A DNA stretch of 64,000 nucleotides from Gigaspora margarita. Lineage: Eukaryota > Glomeromycota > Glomeromycetes > Diversisporales > Gigasporaceae. A program made the translations under genes and the position numbers. The stretch covers positions 140,517-204,516 of the forward strand of contig WTPW01000362.1 of assembly GCA_009809945.1 (NCBI GenBank), read 5' to 3'. Under the pieces are notes generated by a model. That model saw only the letters and a program-made list of their open reading frames with translations. It was not told the origin of the DNA and did no database searches. This document shows, piece by piece, positions 35,789-46,503 of the stretch. The stretch's first letter is position 1. Each line of letters opens with the position of its first letter.

Positions 35789-35962
35789 CAGTCAGACCTC
35801 CCTAAATGCAACCCCCTTAAATGCAGCACCTCTCTAAATGCAACTTTAAAGTCTGGCCCAAATATATTTCTAACCTCTATAAATACAATTTTTCTTATTG
35901 TTCTCTAAATTCTAGCTATCAAAAGTTTGGCCCAATGACTTGCATTTAGAGAGGTCTGACTG
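35789..35962. mobile_element. Tigger/pogo-like MITE, 174 bp (family T, copy 3)
   Basis: The ends CAGTCAGACCTCCCTAAATG and, inverted, CAGTCAGACCTCTCTAAATG are TA-flanked (35,787-35,788; 35,963-35,964). Collinear with copy 2 at 32,286 over the whole length. Confidence 0.92.
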
Positions 35963-36013
35963 TATTGCAAGAATAATAAGGTTTATAACATAATTTTTAA
36001 TAAAAACTATAAT

Positions 36014-36167
36014 CAGTATTACTAACTTTACTAGCCAAACCAAATTTGTTAGCTATTTCAGCCATAAAATTGGCCAATTCAGCCAAAAAAAAATATATAA
36101 CTTTAGCTGAATTGGCTATTTTATAGCTGGCCAATAATATGTTTGGGCAGTAAAATTGCCAACACTG
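36014..36167. mobile_element. hAT-like MITE, 154 bp, perfect 8-bp duplication
   Basis: The ends CAGTATTACTAACTTTACT and, inverted, CAGTGTTGGCAATTTTACT are flanked by identical ACTATAAT (36,006-36,013; 36,168-36,175). Arms contain TTGGCCAATTCAGCC and inverse-like words, so it also folds back. Confidence 0.92.
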
Positions 36168-36270
36168 ACTATAATAATTTTAACATGAACTAACTCAACT
36201 CTAGCCACATATTGTAATTATTAGAATAGTAAACAAGTTTTTATAAGAATTTTTATAATAATTTTTGATA

Positions 36271-37994
36271 AGGGCACTGACAGATATTACGTAATATTGT
36301 TAGGGGGTAGGGGTAGACCAAAATCTTACGTTATACTATATAATATATATAATTCTATATATAATATATTACTAATAGATTAAAATTTTGAGTATTAATT
36401 AAATTTATATAAAATACAAATATATACTATAATAGTGTATTTTTGAGTGCTGAAAAGTTTATTTAGGGGTCAAGTTATAATTTATTAGTAAAATTTTGCA
36501 TGATACTAAATTTTCTATATTTTTATTAATAAAAATATAGAAAATTCTATATTATGCAAAATTTTACTAAGGCCACACAAACTAATAAAATTGGTTCTCA
36601 TAACCTGGCCAGGTCACTTTTTTTAAAAAGTTAAAAATTTTTGTTATAATAAATTTTTTTTTGAAAAAAAAATTTATAAAAATTTTATATTAAAAAAATT
36701 TTTAAATATAACATTTTTTGCCAACCGGTCGGGTTCTATTTGCTTGTCTCATGTTATGAGAACCAACTAATTTAATTTGCGTGGGCTAATTAATTATAAC
36801 TTGAAGCTCTAAGTAAACTTGTTTAGCACTAAAAACTACATCCTGACAGCATATAATTATTGAATTTTTTCAATTCTTGAAATAAAGATGAGTAAAATTG
36901 GTAAATTTTCATCAAAATGTAATATTGCTCACCTTTATTTGAAAATTTAAAAAAATCAAAAAATATATGCTGATATAGTGTATTTTTTGATGCTGACATG
37001 TTTACTTAGAGCTAAAAGTTATGATTAATTAGTACAATTTTGCATTATGTGGAATTTTCTATATTTTTATTAATAAAAATATAGAAAATTCAGAATTATG
37101 CAAAATTGTACTAATGAATTCTAACTTTGAGCTCTAAGTAAACTTGTTCAGCACCAAAAGATACACTATATTGGTGTATATTTGTTTGATTTTAATAAAT
37201 TTTCACATAAAGATGAGCAATATTACATTTTGATAAAAATTTACTAATTTTACTCATCTTTATTTCAAGAATTGAAAAAAATTAAATAATCATATACCAC
37301 CAGAATGTAGTTTTTAGTACTGGACAAGTTACTTAGGGCTTAAAGTTATAATTAATTAGTAAAATTTTGCATGATGCAGAATTTTCTATATTTTTATTAA
37401 TAAAAATATAGAAAATTCAGCATCATGCAAAATTTTACTAATTAATTATAACTTAAGGCCCTAATTAAATTTGTTTAGCACTAAATTCTACATGATTTTT
37501 GTATATAATTATTTAACTTTTTTATTTTTTTAAATATAGAAGAGTAAAATTGGTAAATTTTTATCAAAAATGCATTTTTCTCATCTTTATTTAAAAAATC
37601 AAGAAAATTAAAAGAATATATACTTAAATAATATATTTTTTAGTGTTGAGCAAGTTTACTTAGAGCTCAAATTAATTATTTATTAGTAAAATTTTGCATA
37701 ATGCAGAATTTTCTATATTTTTATTAATAAAAATACAAATAATTCTGTATTATGCAAAATTTTGCTAATGAAATATGACTTTGGGCACTAAATAAACGTT
37801 CTTAGCATGCAAAAATACATTATTTTAGTATATAATTACATTTTAAATAAGTTTATTTAGGGCCCAAAATTATAATCTATTAGTAAAATTTTGATAAAAT
37901 TTTTTTTAAAATCGACCAATCAGAATCGTCTTATGTGGGGGGAGGGGGGTACCCCCTTGATAAAAAAATATTACATAATATCTGTCAGTACCCT
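36271..37994. mobile_element. Inverted-repeat element containing a hairpin array, 1.7 kb
   Basis: The ends AGGGCACTGACAGATATTACG and, inverted, AGGGTACTGACAGATATTATG are clear; no target duplication could be identified. Subterminal GGGGGTAGGGGTA and GGGGGGAGGGGGG runs are notable. The interior repeats a 150-200-bp hairpin four times (centres near 36,530, 37,067, 37,402 and 37,728), each with loop-proximal CTATATTTTTATTAATAAAAA and outer AGTAAACTTGTTCAGCAC. A second hairpin (AATAAAGATGAGTAAAATTGG) lies between units. Confidence 0.8.
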
Positions 37995-38099
37995 AAAAGC
38001 CACAATTATTTTAATGCGAACTTAACTATAAAATGTATTATATGTCAAGTAAGTTTGTACTACTATTTTAAATAATAATTTATAATAGAAATTAGGCTA

Positions 38100-40506
38100 G
38101 AGACATTTATTGCCTGATTATTTAGGGGGAGGGGTCAGAGGAATTGTCAGGTGCTATATAATATAGTATTATTAGCCAATCAAAATTGCCAATTTGGATT
38201 GAGAAATTGCTTAACCAGACTTATGGTTTGGTCTGGATCTGGTCTGAAGTCTGCAGACTGGTCTAAGTCCAAATATATTTATATATTTTTTTTTGGTGCT
38301 GAACAAGTTTACTCAGTGCATGAAGTTAGAATTAATTTGTAAAATTTTGTAAATCATAAGATTTTGTAGAATTTTATTAATAAAATTCTATAAAATCTTA
38401 TAATTCACAAATTTTTATTAATTAATTCTAACTTTATGCACTAAGTAAACTTGGTTAGCATCTAAAAATACATCAAATCACATAATAATTTTTACTTTAC
38501 TTGAAATTTAGAGAATAGATGCATAGTTTTGGATTTTTGATCAAAAAAGTTAAATTTAAGCATCCTATCTTCAAATTTTATGTAAAATAAAAACTAAACT
38601 GTTGATTAATGTATTTTTAGGTGCTAACAAGTTTACTTAGTGCATTAAGTTAGAATTAATTAGTAAAATTTTGTGAATCATAANATTTTATAGAATTTTA
38701 TTAATAAAAATTCTATAAAATCTTATGATTCACAAAATTTTACTAATTAATTCTAACTTAATGCACTAAGTAAACATGTTAGCACCTAAAAATATATTAA
38801 ATCGATAGTGTAGTTTTTATTTTACATGAAATTTGAAGATAGGATGCTTAAATTTGACTTTTTTGATCAAAAATCCAAAATTATATATCTATTCTCTAAA
38901 TTTCAAGTAAAGTAAAAATTATTATGTGATTTGATGTATTTTTAGGTGCTAAACAAGTTTACTTACTGTATAAAGTTAGAGTTAATTAATAAAAATTTGT
39001 GAATTATAAGATTTTATAGAATTTTATTAATAAAATTCTATAAAATCTTATGAGTTACAAGATTTCACTATTTAATCCTGATTTAATGCACTAAGTAAAC
39101 TTATTCAGCATCTAAAAATATATTAAATCAGCCGAATTATTTTATTTTACTTAAAATTTGGAGAAAAGATACTTAATTTGACTTTTTTAAAAAATCATTG
39201 AAAGATCTTCCGTAACTCTACTCACCAATCACCTGTACCAACATATATGCTAATACTTCAAAAATAAAGTCTAAAAAAAACAGTAGAAAAACTAATGAAA
39301 ACATGCAACCTGGCAGCTATTATTTAGGAATACAATTAACTGAGTATCTGCTAATAGCTTTAGAGTTTGTCACTCACCACAAAACTGGTACTTGTTATTT
39401 AGAGATAAAGTTCATAGACTACTTGCTAACAAGCTTAGAGTTTATCACTAACCAAAATCTAAGAAGTACTTGGCAGCTCTCTGATGGATTTTGGACTTAT
39501 ATAGGAAGAACTACTGTTTTACCATGTTACAAGTGAACCTCACTTGGTGTTTTGGTTCATAAAGAATTTTCAAAAAAAACAGGCTTTTTGGTATACCCTT
39601 CAAAAGATCTGCTATATTTACTGCTTCCAAAAAGGAAAGACACTAACCATATTGAATACAATAGTTACAAGTAGCTTGGAAACAAGTAATGTGAAATGAC
39701 GTGTAAGATTTACAGAAAACTACTAAATGAAGATTCTAGAAGCTTTTTCTTCAAACAGTCTGGTCAATATGACTGCTTTTTGTTTAACATACTGGGATCT
39801 GGGCCAGTTTTTGGCTGGACAAGGTTATCGATATTAACAATTTTTATTCTTAAAGTCTGACTGACAAGTTATTGTAAAGATAGTTTGTTCAGCTAACTCT
39901 GGGCCTCAGATAAAAATTAATTAGTAGCAGAAGACCATTGTGAAGACTAAGCTTCTTATTTCTTTGAAATTGTAATATATTATTCTCTTTTGCATGTAAT
40001 AATATTAAATTCAATAAATGAAAAAGAGCAAGGTTTCAGTTATAAAATGGAAAAACATTTTTGACTTTTTTGATTAAAAATCAAAAACCATGTATCTAAT
40101 ATCTAAATTTTAAGTAAAATAAAAATATTTTTGCTGATTTGATGTATTTTTGGATGTGGAACAAGTTTACTTAGTCATAAAGTTAGACTTAATTAATAAA
40201 AATTTGTGAATTATAAGATTTTATATAAATTTATTAATAAAATTCTATAAAATCTTATGATTTACAAAATTTTAGTAATTAATTCTAACTTCATGTGCTA
40301 AATATACAAAAATATATATAAACATATTCAGATTCAGATTAGTCTGCAGACTTTGGACCAAATCTGAACCAAATTCAAACTTGACTAAAGTCTGATTTGG
40401 GACTGGTCAATATATATTATTTGCTTGAATTTGATTGGCTAATTTTAGTATCAAGTGGGGGAAGGGCTACTCTTTTAAAAGGTGGAAATTACCTGATAAA
40501 TGTCTC
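38100..40506. mobile_element. TA-flanked element with hairpin array and captured coding fragment, 2.4 kb
   Basis: The ends GAGACATTTAT and ATAAATGTCTC are exact inverses flanked by TA (38,098-38,099; 40,507-40,508). Subterminal parts carry inverted versions of AGCCAATCAAAATTG and AGTCTGCAGACTGG. Hairpins around TAGAATTTTATTAATAAAATT repeat near 38,370, 38,703, 39,018 and 40,232. Between the last two lies a protein-like segment (39,303-39,660). Confidence 0.7.
39303..39660 (+). pseudogene. Coding-sequence fragment of unknown family inside a DNA element
   Basis: The frame from 39,303 to the stop before 39,540 contains two similar 24-residue units: YYLGIQLTEYLLIALEFVTH and CYLEIKFIDYLLTSLEFITN. 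After the stop, sequence at 39,565-39,645 encodes, with a frameshift, EFSKKTGFLVYPSK then KRSAIFTASKKERH. This is clearly similar to EFSKILPKEGILAYPSKRSA and VFTPSKSE at 45,218-45,310. The family is not recognised. It looks like a gene fragment picked up by the surrounding transposon, or a decayed internal gene of it. Confidence 0.4.
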
Positions 40507-40539
40507 TAACTTATGATAATTCTAATACAACCTTTTTAT

Positions 40540-41990
40540 TATTACTAATATAAACTGCAATGGCTTATTCATAATTATGTTCTGCATGTTACTGAAATAA
40601 TGAGTAAAATTTGTAATAAAATTTTTACAGTAACTAATGATAGTTTTTCTGCAAATTGATTCAATTTTTAACTACATACGATGTTTACTAAATAGCAAAG
40701 GGATTTTGTAGCAGAATTTTATAGCAATTTACAATAGAACTCACAATTTCTATACAAAATTAATAACCTTAATCAATATTATATATCAAGTAAGATTGTA
40801 ACAGAATTTATAAAATTTTATTTTAGAAAAGAATTATCTGTTTTTAAAAAAAAGATTTATAAATATTTGATAAGTTATTTATAAAGTAAAAACTAAAAAT
40901 CAATTATTTTAGATTTTTTCTTTGCAACACTTATTTTAAAATTAGTATTTTCAATCACTTTTTATTGCATACTATTTGTATTCAAGTACTAAGTTTTGTA
41001 ACAAACTTTTTATAGTTATCTTATGCTAATTCAAACTAACCCACTATATATTGCAATCACTAATATAGCAAACAAAGTTTGTAATAAAATTTTTTTTATA
41101 AAAACATAATAAAAATTACAATAATTCTAATTAAAACTAGCTCAAACCAAGTATTGTGCCAACTAAAATAGTATGTGAGTTCTGTGGCAGAATTTTATAG
41201 TAACTTAATTTTAATGCAAACTAACTCAATCTTCTCTATAAAAAAAGTGGTACAGTTTGTAGTATGGTTTAGTATCAGGAATGCTTGAAATAGCACAGAT
41301 CTTGTGGCAAGTACAGAAATGTTTTACAGAATAGTATAGTAAAAATAGTATTGATATAGCAAAGGATAGTGTATAATATCACATTATATGAAATAGTATG
41401 TTTAGATAACATGTATGTGTGCATTATTCATGTGTTGGCTCATCATATGTGTTGGCTCATTTCATGAAGAGCAAAAGATTAGTAAAGGATTTTTTTCTTA
41501 AAAAAAGAGCCAAATTTACTAATGAAGCTTCTCTGTATATCTTAACAAAAAAATTCCTTACAAAATTTTGTTTTATATACAGTTAGCTTGTTTATATTAT
41601 ATTGATTACTTTGTAAATTTATGTTTTAATAGTTAATCTATATTGTTATTGTAATGGTATATAAATTTGAATTCAATATCCATGCCAAAACCCATGTTAA
41701 TTTGACTAGAAACTGTTACAAAGCCTAAACCATTTATGGTCTATTTGGCACAAGCATATGATCCCACATAGTTCATGGAATCTGTACCAATTCAGACCAT
41801 GCCTGTACAAATCAAGATCTTGACCTGTGCCACAAAGGCCTGTGCCTATCTGATGCCAACCCATATTGATCTAACTATATTATATAGTTAATAGAATAGT
41901 ATATTTAGTAACAGAATTTTTTTGTAATAATTTAATATAAACTAACTTAGTATATTATAAATATTATATAATGCAAATTTACAGATTTTA
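40540..41990. repeat. Degenerate tandem repeat family, about 100-130 bp units
   Basis: Variants of GCAAACTAACTCAATATATT, then TAATATAGTAAACAAAG, then TTTTGTAACAGAATTTTTTA recur about every 100-130 bp (for example near 40,610, 40,700, 40,800, 41,000, 41,080, 41,190 and 41,920). Similar single units lie at 36,190-36,260 and 38,010-38,090. Too diverged to fix a consensus by eye. Confidence 0.5.
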
Positions 41991-42084
41991 ACAAAATTTT
42001 AAAGTTCTATACAAAGCTCCTAAGGTAGAACCACAGATCAGGTGCTATTATAATTTTATGTAGATATTACATTTGGTTAATTAA

Positions 42085-42580
42085 TATTCCACCTATCAAC
42101 TAGAAAGTGACGAAATGTGGCATGCTTCCATTTAAATTTTTTTTTCTTAATACATGTCCACAAATTGAATGTTGTAGAGCTCATTGAGACACATCTAACA
42201 GTGGTTAGATCATCCAAATCAGCCCAGTGGATGGTGAAATATTATCAAAAAATGATTGGCTGATTATATAAAATCCCATTACACAGATTAAATATAAAAA
42301 TTACTATAGGCAAAATGCAGCATGCTTTCATCTAAAAATTTTTTCTTACTAAGTTAACATATATGTCCACTAATTGAAAGTTGTAGAACTCATCAAGATG
42401 CATCTAATAGTTGTTAGATCATCCAAATTAGCCCAGTGGATGGTGAGATATTGTCAAAATACGATTGGCTAACTATATAAAATCTCTATGTAAACAAAGA
42501 TTTTATATAGTTGGGCAATCATTTTTTGACTATATCTCACTATCCATTGGGCCAATATAGATGATCTAACTACTGTTAGA
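42085..42580. mobile_element. Truncated copy of the multi-palindrome element
   Basis: It begins with CCACCTATCAACTAGAAAGTGACG and GAAATGTGGCATGCTTCC, like 34,082 onward, and repeats the GTTGTAGAGCTC / ATCTAACAGTGGTTAGATCAT units. The sequence stops near 42,580 after GATCTAACTACTGTTAGA, without a right terminal repeat. Confidence 0.75.
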
Positions 42581-42888
42581 AAGTATATATAAAGAAATTT
42601 AACTGTATTTTAAATTATAAAATTAAAATAACAAAAAAATTAAAAATAATATTAAGATTATTTATAATATACTAGATAAATAGAATCACATTTTTTAGTC
42701 TAACTAATAGACTATTTTCAGAATATATAACTGTTTTAATCTAATCAACTAATCAACTTCAAGTTTGTATTACACACAAACAAATCACTATTACTCTCTT
42801 GTAATATTCTTTAAACAATTATAAAAATTTTTTATTTATGTTTAAAAAATTAATTTTTAATATTGATATATTTTGTTTTATATTATTA
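42581..42888. other. AT-rich sequence, nothing recognised
   Basis: No gene or repeat supported. Confidence 0.35.
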
Positions 42889-42901
42889 GAATAGTATAGT
42901 A

Positions 42902-43883
42902 CAGGAGTGTGGTGACTTAGAGAAGTTGGTAAGTTGTTACCCCCAAGCAGCAGGTCTAGGGTTCAAATCCCACTAGTGACACTTTGGAAAATAGACTTGT
43001 ATTATGGTAACTATTTCTTCTCGAGGTCCTTTGGTATACTATCTTGAATAGAAGCCGCCAGGCACACAAAAATCCAAGGATTAAAAATGGATAACCATTT
43101 GGAAGTCCCAAGTAAGGAAGTAGCAAAGATCTTTAACGGTGCTAACCAAAATTAGAATATCAGAAACTGGAGCTGGAGAACCAGACAACAAGATTCTCAA
43201 GAAGGGGGTCCACTAACCTGGCTGCCAGAGTCGCACCGGAGGAAAAGGACATGTGTTTTAGCAATATGTACCAAGGGGAGGGAGTCTATTTGGCACTTAA
43301 AGCTGGGCCAACTGACCCTTTCGGGCTAACTAGTTTGGAAGTTTGGGGATACTGAGGAAGGACTGATAGGAAGGTTGTGGTGGGTATCAGAATTGGAGTG
43401 AACCTCACAAGGGCAGAAGTAGGTAATAGTAGAGGTTTAATGGTTAGCCCTGACTCCAAGTGTTAGTATAATGCAGATATGTAAGTTACTAAAGCATAGG
43501 TAATACCTGTATGGGACAGGAACTGCTCTACCAAGTGTGCTACGAGGATAAACTAGTTCTAAGGGATTCTGCAAGCATCCAGAACTGGCCTTGACTGCCT
43601 TATGTAATGGAGGACTGTACTGGTAATACAAGGAGGATTTGGCAGGAGAAGCGTGAACTAGAGGGTTTAAATAGGTAATCTCCTAGTTGGGTTGCAGGTA
43701 TGGCAACTAGTGTAGAACCTTCAGGTGGACTACTTAAATTAGACAACCAAATGTTGTATGTGTGACTAGTTGTACTCTCATCTATGTAACAAATATCAGG
43801 GTGCCCTAGAAGCACCTGTGATCTGACTTACTTGAATAAAAGCCTTCCCACAGTAGTAACACTTTGATATAAAAAAAAAAAAA
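42902..43883 (+). mobile_element. Long tRNA-headed SINE-like retroelement with A-tail, 982 bp
   Basis: The 13-mer GAATAGTATAGTA occurs immediately before (42,889-42,901) and after (43,884-43,896) the element. The 5' part (about 42,905-42,985) is tRNA-like with GTGACTTAGAGAAGTTGG (A-box-like) and GGTTCAAATCC (B box). The 3' end is a 13-A run. The body of about 880 bp is much GC-richer than the flanks and has no long open frame. The short minus-strand frames at 43,437-43,815 look accidental. At nearly 1 kb it is long for a SINE (commonly 100-600 bp), so it may be a composite or retroposed transcript. Confidence 0.85.
42905..42985 (+). promoter_or_regulatory. tRNA-like pol III promoter of the 982-bp retroelement
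   Basis: A canonical B box GGTTCAAATCC at about 42,960-42,970 lies about 45-50 nt after an A-box-like GTGACTTAGAGAAGTTGG. The spacing is long, as in tRNAs with a large variable arm (Ser/Leu type), but the parental tRNA is not determined. Confidence 0.6.
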
Positions 43884-43896
43884 GAATAGTATAGTA

Positions 43897-44840
43897 TAGT
43901 ACTTAACAAAACTTGCTTCATACTTGTAATTTAATACAATAAAGCTTTGTAGTATTAAAATTTAAAAATAAGTAATATTTTATAAGCCTATATTTTATAA
44001 AAAAACTCTATATTTTTATATTATTTTATTAAAATTTATATAAGTGCTATATTAAAATTTAAATAAGTGCTAAATTTAAATATAATTATAATTAAAAATA
44101 GAAAATTTTTAAAAATTGATTTTAAATAAAATATTACAGTTTTACTAAATCATACAATAATATCACCAATCAAATTTTTTAAATAAAGTATAACATAAAG
44201 ATCTAGTATAACAAAAAATTTTTGTTGTTTTACTATTTTTTTAAAATACTTTTTATCTCAAAATTTTACTATAAAACCACCTTTTTTTTAAAAAAAAAAA
44301 TTCCTTGTAAAATTTTACTATATACTATGTCTTACTCTAACTCTAACTATTATCTTACACTTACTATTTAATAAATTTAATTTTGTTTAATTTTTTGTTT
44401 ATTTTTTGAAATTGATCTTTACATTATACTGCATACTGGTATTGAACACTAGTGGTGCAATTTAGTGTTACTGAAATTATTAAAAATTTTTAAAATTAAA
44501 AAATTTAAAAAAAAATTAATCTATTAATATTTGATACTACTAAAATGCACTTATAGTATTTAACACTATAAAAGTTATCAGTTTATTTATAATAGTTATA
44601 TTTAAAGTTATACTTATTTATAATTTTATACAATATATATATATAATACAATATATATGCCACTTTAAGTTTATTGTGCAATGAATACACTTACTTATAC
44701 TATAAAAAAATTTTTGAAATTGTTCAAAAAATTAAAAGTATCCAATTTTTGTTTAGAAAATTGATTCTATTCTGAATATTTTAAAGGACATTTGTTGAAA
44801 AGATATGTTTTAATGTTTTTTTATAGGTTTTTTATAAGTT
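43897..44840. other. AT-rich sequence, no recognisable gene
   Basis: Only A/T-dominated sequence, with a telomere-like TTACTCTAACTCTAACTATTA near 44,331. No gene is recognised. Confidence 0.4.
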
Positions 44841-44844
44841 TTAA

Positions 44845-45060
44845 TTAAAAACTTTCAAGAAAAACTCTTTCTAATGATCTTCCGGACCAAATTTCTAACA
44901 GAAGAAAAACAAGAAGTTTTTTGTTGGAGCATTGCCAGATACTTAAAAGCACTGTAGGATAACACAAGTATACAGTTTTTAGAAAGATCAACTGCTGCTC
45001 CAGGGACTTCTTTCTTATATTTGGTATGCAAACCAGAAGCATCTTTGTACAAGATAACTA
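44845..45060 (-). pseudogene. Protein-like fragment, family unknown
   Basis: A minus-strand frame from about 45,060 reads YKDASGLHTKYKKEVPGAA, then DLSKNCILVLSYSAFKYLAM and SCFSSVRNLVRKIIRKSF. Composition is protein-like and unlike the AT-biased frames around it. No domain recognised, no splice sites confirmed. It may be a piece of a host or transposon gene. Confidence 0.3.
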
Positions 45061-45159
45061 GCAGAAGGTAGTGCTCTTGTATATGAAATTTTGGAGGAGA
45101 TAATAAAGTGTCTTTGTCAATGAAGGATCTTGTGATAAAACAATAGAGAACAACAAAAA

Positions 45160-45372
45160 ATGAGTTTTATCTTCCTATACTTTCTTTTAAATTTGTTTCA
45201 AGTGACATCTCATGCCCTTTTGGAGTTTTCAAAAATTTTGCCAAAAGAGGGCATCCTAGCTTACCCCTCCAAAAGATCAGCAGTGTTTACTCCTTCTAAA
45301 TCAGAAATCCGTTCCAAGGCTGGAACTGATACCACCATGAGTAAGTTTGGTCTACAAATAAACAATGAATAA
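45160..45372 (+). pseudogene. Fragment related to the 39.3-39.7 kb coding relic
   Basis: The frame contains EFSKILPKEGILAYPSKRSA followed by VFTPSKSEIRSKAG. It resembles the peptide encoded at 39,565-39,645, so both derive from one gene family. The N-terminal part is hydrophobic and may be non-coding. Function unknown. Confidence 0.35.
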
Positions 45373-45499
45373 CATGACTAGAATCTGAAGATCACATGAA
45401 GAAATTTTTTAATATCTTAAATATAGGTTTCTTTTTATATACATATAGCACTTTAATAAGTTAGACTTATGTAGTAATATATAATTTTTACCATTGTAG

Positions 45500-45930
45500 A
45501 GTTTTAGACATAGTAACACCTTCATATTCTATTGTTTTTATGTTTTTATCTTTGGTTTTCTTTTTGTTAAATTTTTTGGTTTTGTTTTGTTTGATGGTTT
45601 TATTTAGTAGTTTTTTTCCTCTTTAGTTCTTTTTTCCTTTTTTTATTCATCTTTTTGAGAAGCTCAGAGATGAAGTTTTTTGAAGGAATGGATTATGAAG
45701 AGGTAACTGGGTACCTTGTTATATTCAGAAGATGTACTCGTGTTATGAGTGCTTGGGTAGCTTTCATTTGACAAATACTAGTGCGACAATCCTACTTGGG
45801 CACCCTTTTTGAGGCAGCCAGGTTGCAGCCTATTTTAAAGAATTAGATAATTTTCTGTAGTATGTTTACATAATGCAACTAGATCTAATAAATAAAGCAA
45901 GATTGTCAAAGGGAAAAAAAAATTAAAAAC
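45500..45930. other. T-rich then GC-richer segment ending in an A-run
   Basis: A T-rich stretch (to about 45,640) is followed by more complex sequence ending with AATAAATAAAG and an A-run at about 45,916-45,924, reminiscent of a polyadenylated retroposed 3' end. No matching target duplication was found. Confidence 0.25.
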
Positions 45931-46503
45931 TTTCTTTTTTATATTTTATACAAATATCATATATAGTACAAACATAAATCCTATTTAGAAAATTAACTCT
46001 ATTCTAAATAATTACTAAAAATTTTAGATCATTGCCAACTCTAACTCTATTCTTACAATATATGTCATTTTAAGCTTATTGTTTATAAATATAGTTATCC
46101 ATACTAACACTATTAAAAAAACCTAATCTAACCCAATTTTACTTTTAAATCTACTACAACAAGCCTAACCCAATCCTAACTTTATTACTAACCTACTATA
46201 ATATATTTAAATATCCTAACTATAACTCTAATCTAAACTACAAGACAAGTCTACTACTACTATTTCACATAACAAAAGCTTACCAAAGCTATGATTTACA
46301 AGTCTCTTTATTAATTGTACCAATGGACAATAATAAATAGCAATGGCACAAGAAACCTAAAAAAACCAAATCAACATTAGCATTAATATGACAATAGTTA
46401 ACTACATTAGCATAAAAAGTATAATAAAGTAAGAAAATCCAAAACATCAAGTAAAGGCATTAGTAAATGTGAAGAAATCTACTAATGACAATACCAATTT
46501 ATA

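Noticed and set aside
36410-37880. CRISPR-like alternation of repeats and spacers
   Set aside because: Units are long, variable hairpins in a eukaryotic transposon setting. No cas genes, and the repeats are not of uniform length.
42905-42985. Functional tRNA gene
   Set aside because: It is followed by a long body, an A-tail and flanked by a target duplication. It is the head of a retroelement.
43437-43815. Two minus-strand frames inside the 982-bp retroelement
   Set aside because: They lie on the strand opposite to the A-tail and show no domain; the element looks non-coding.
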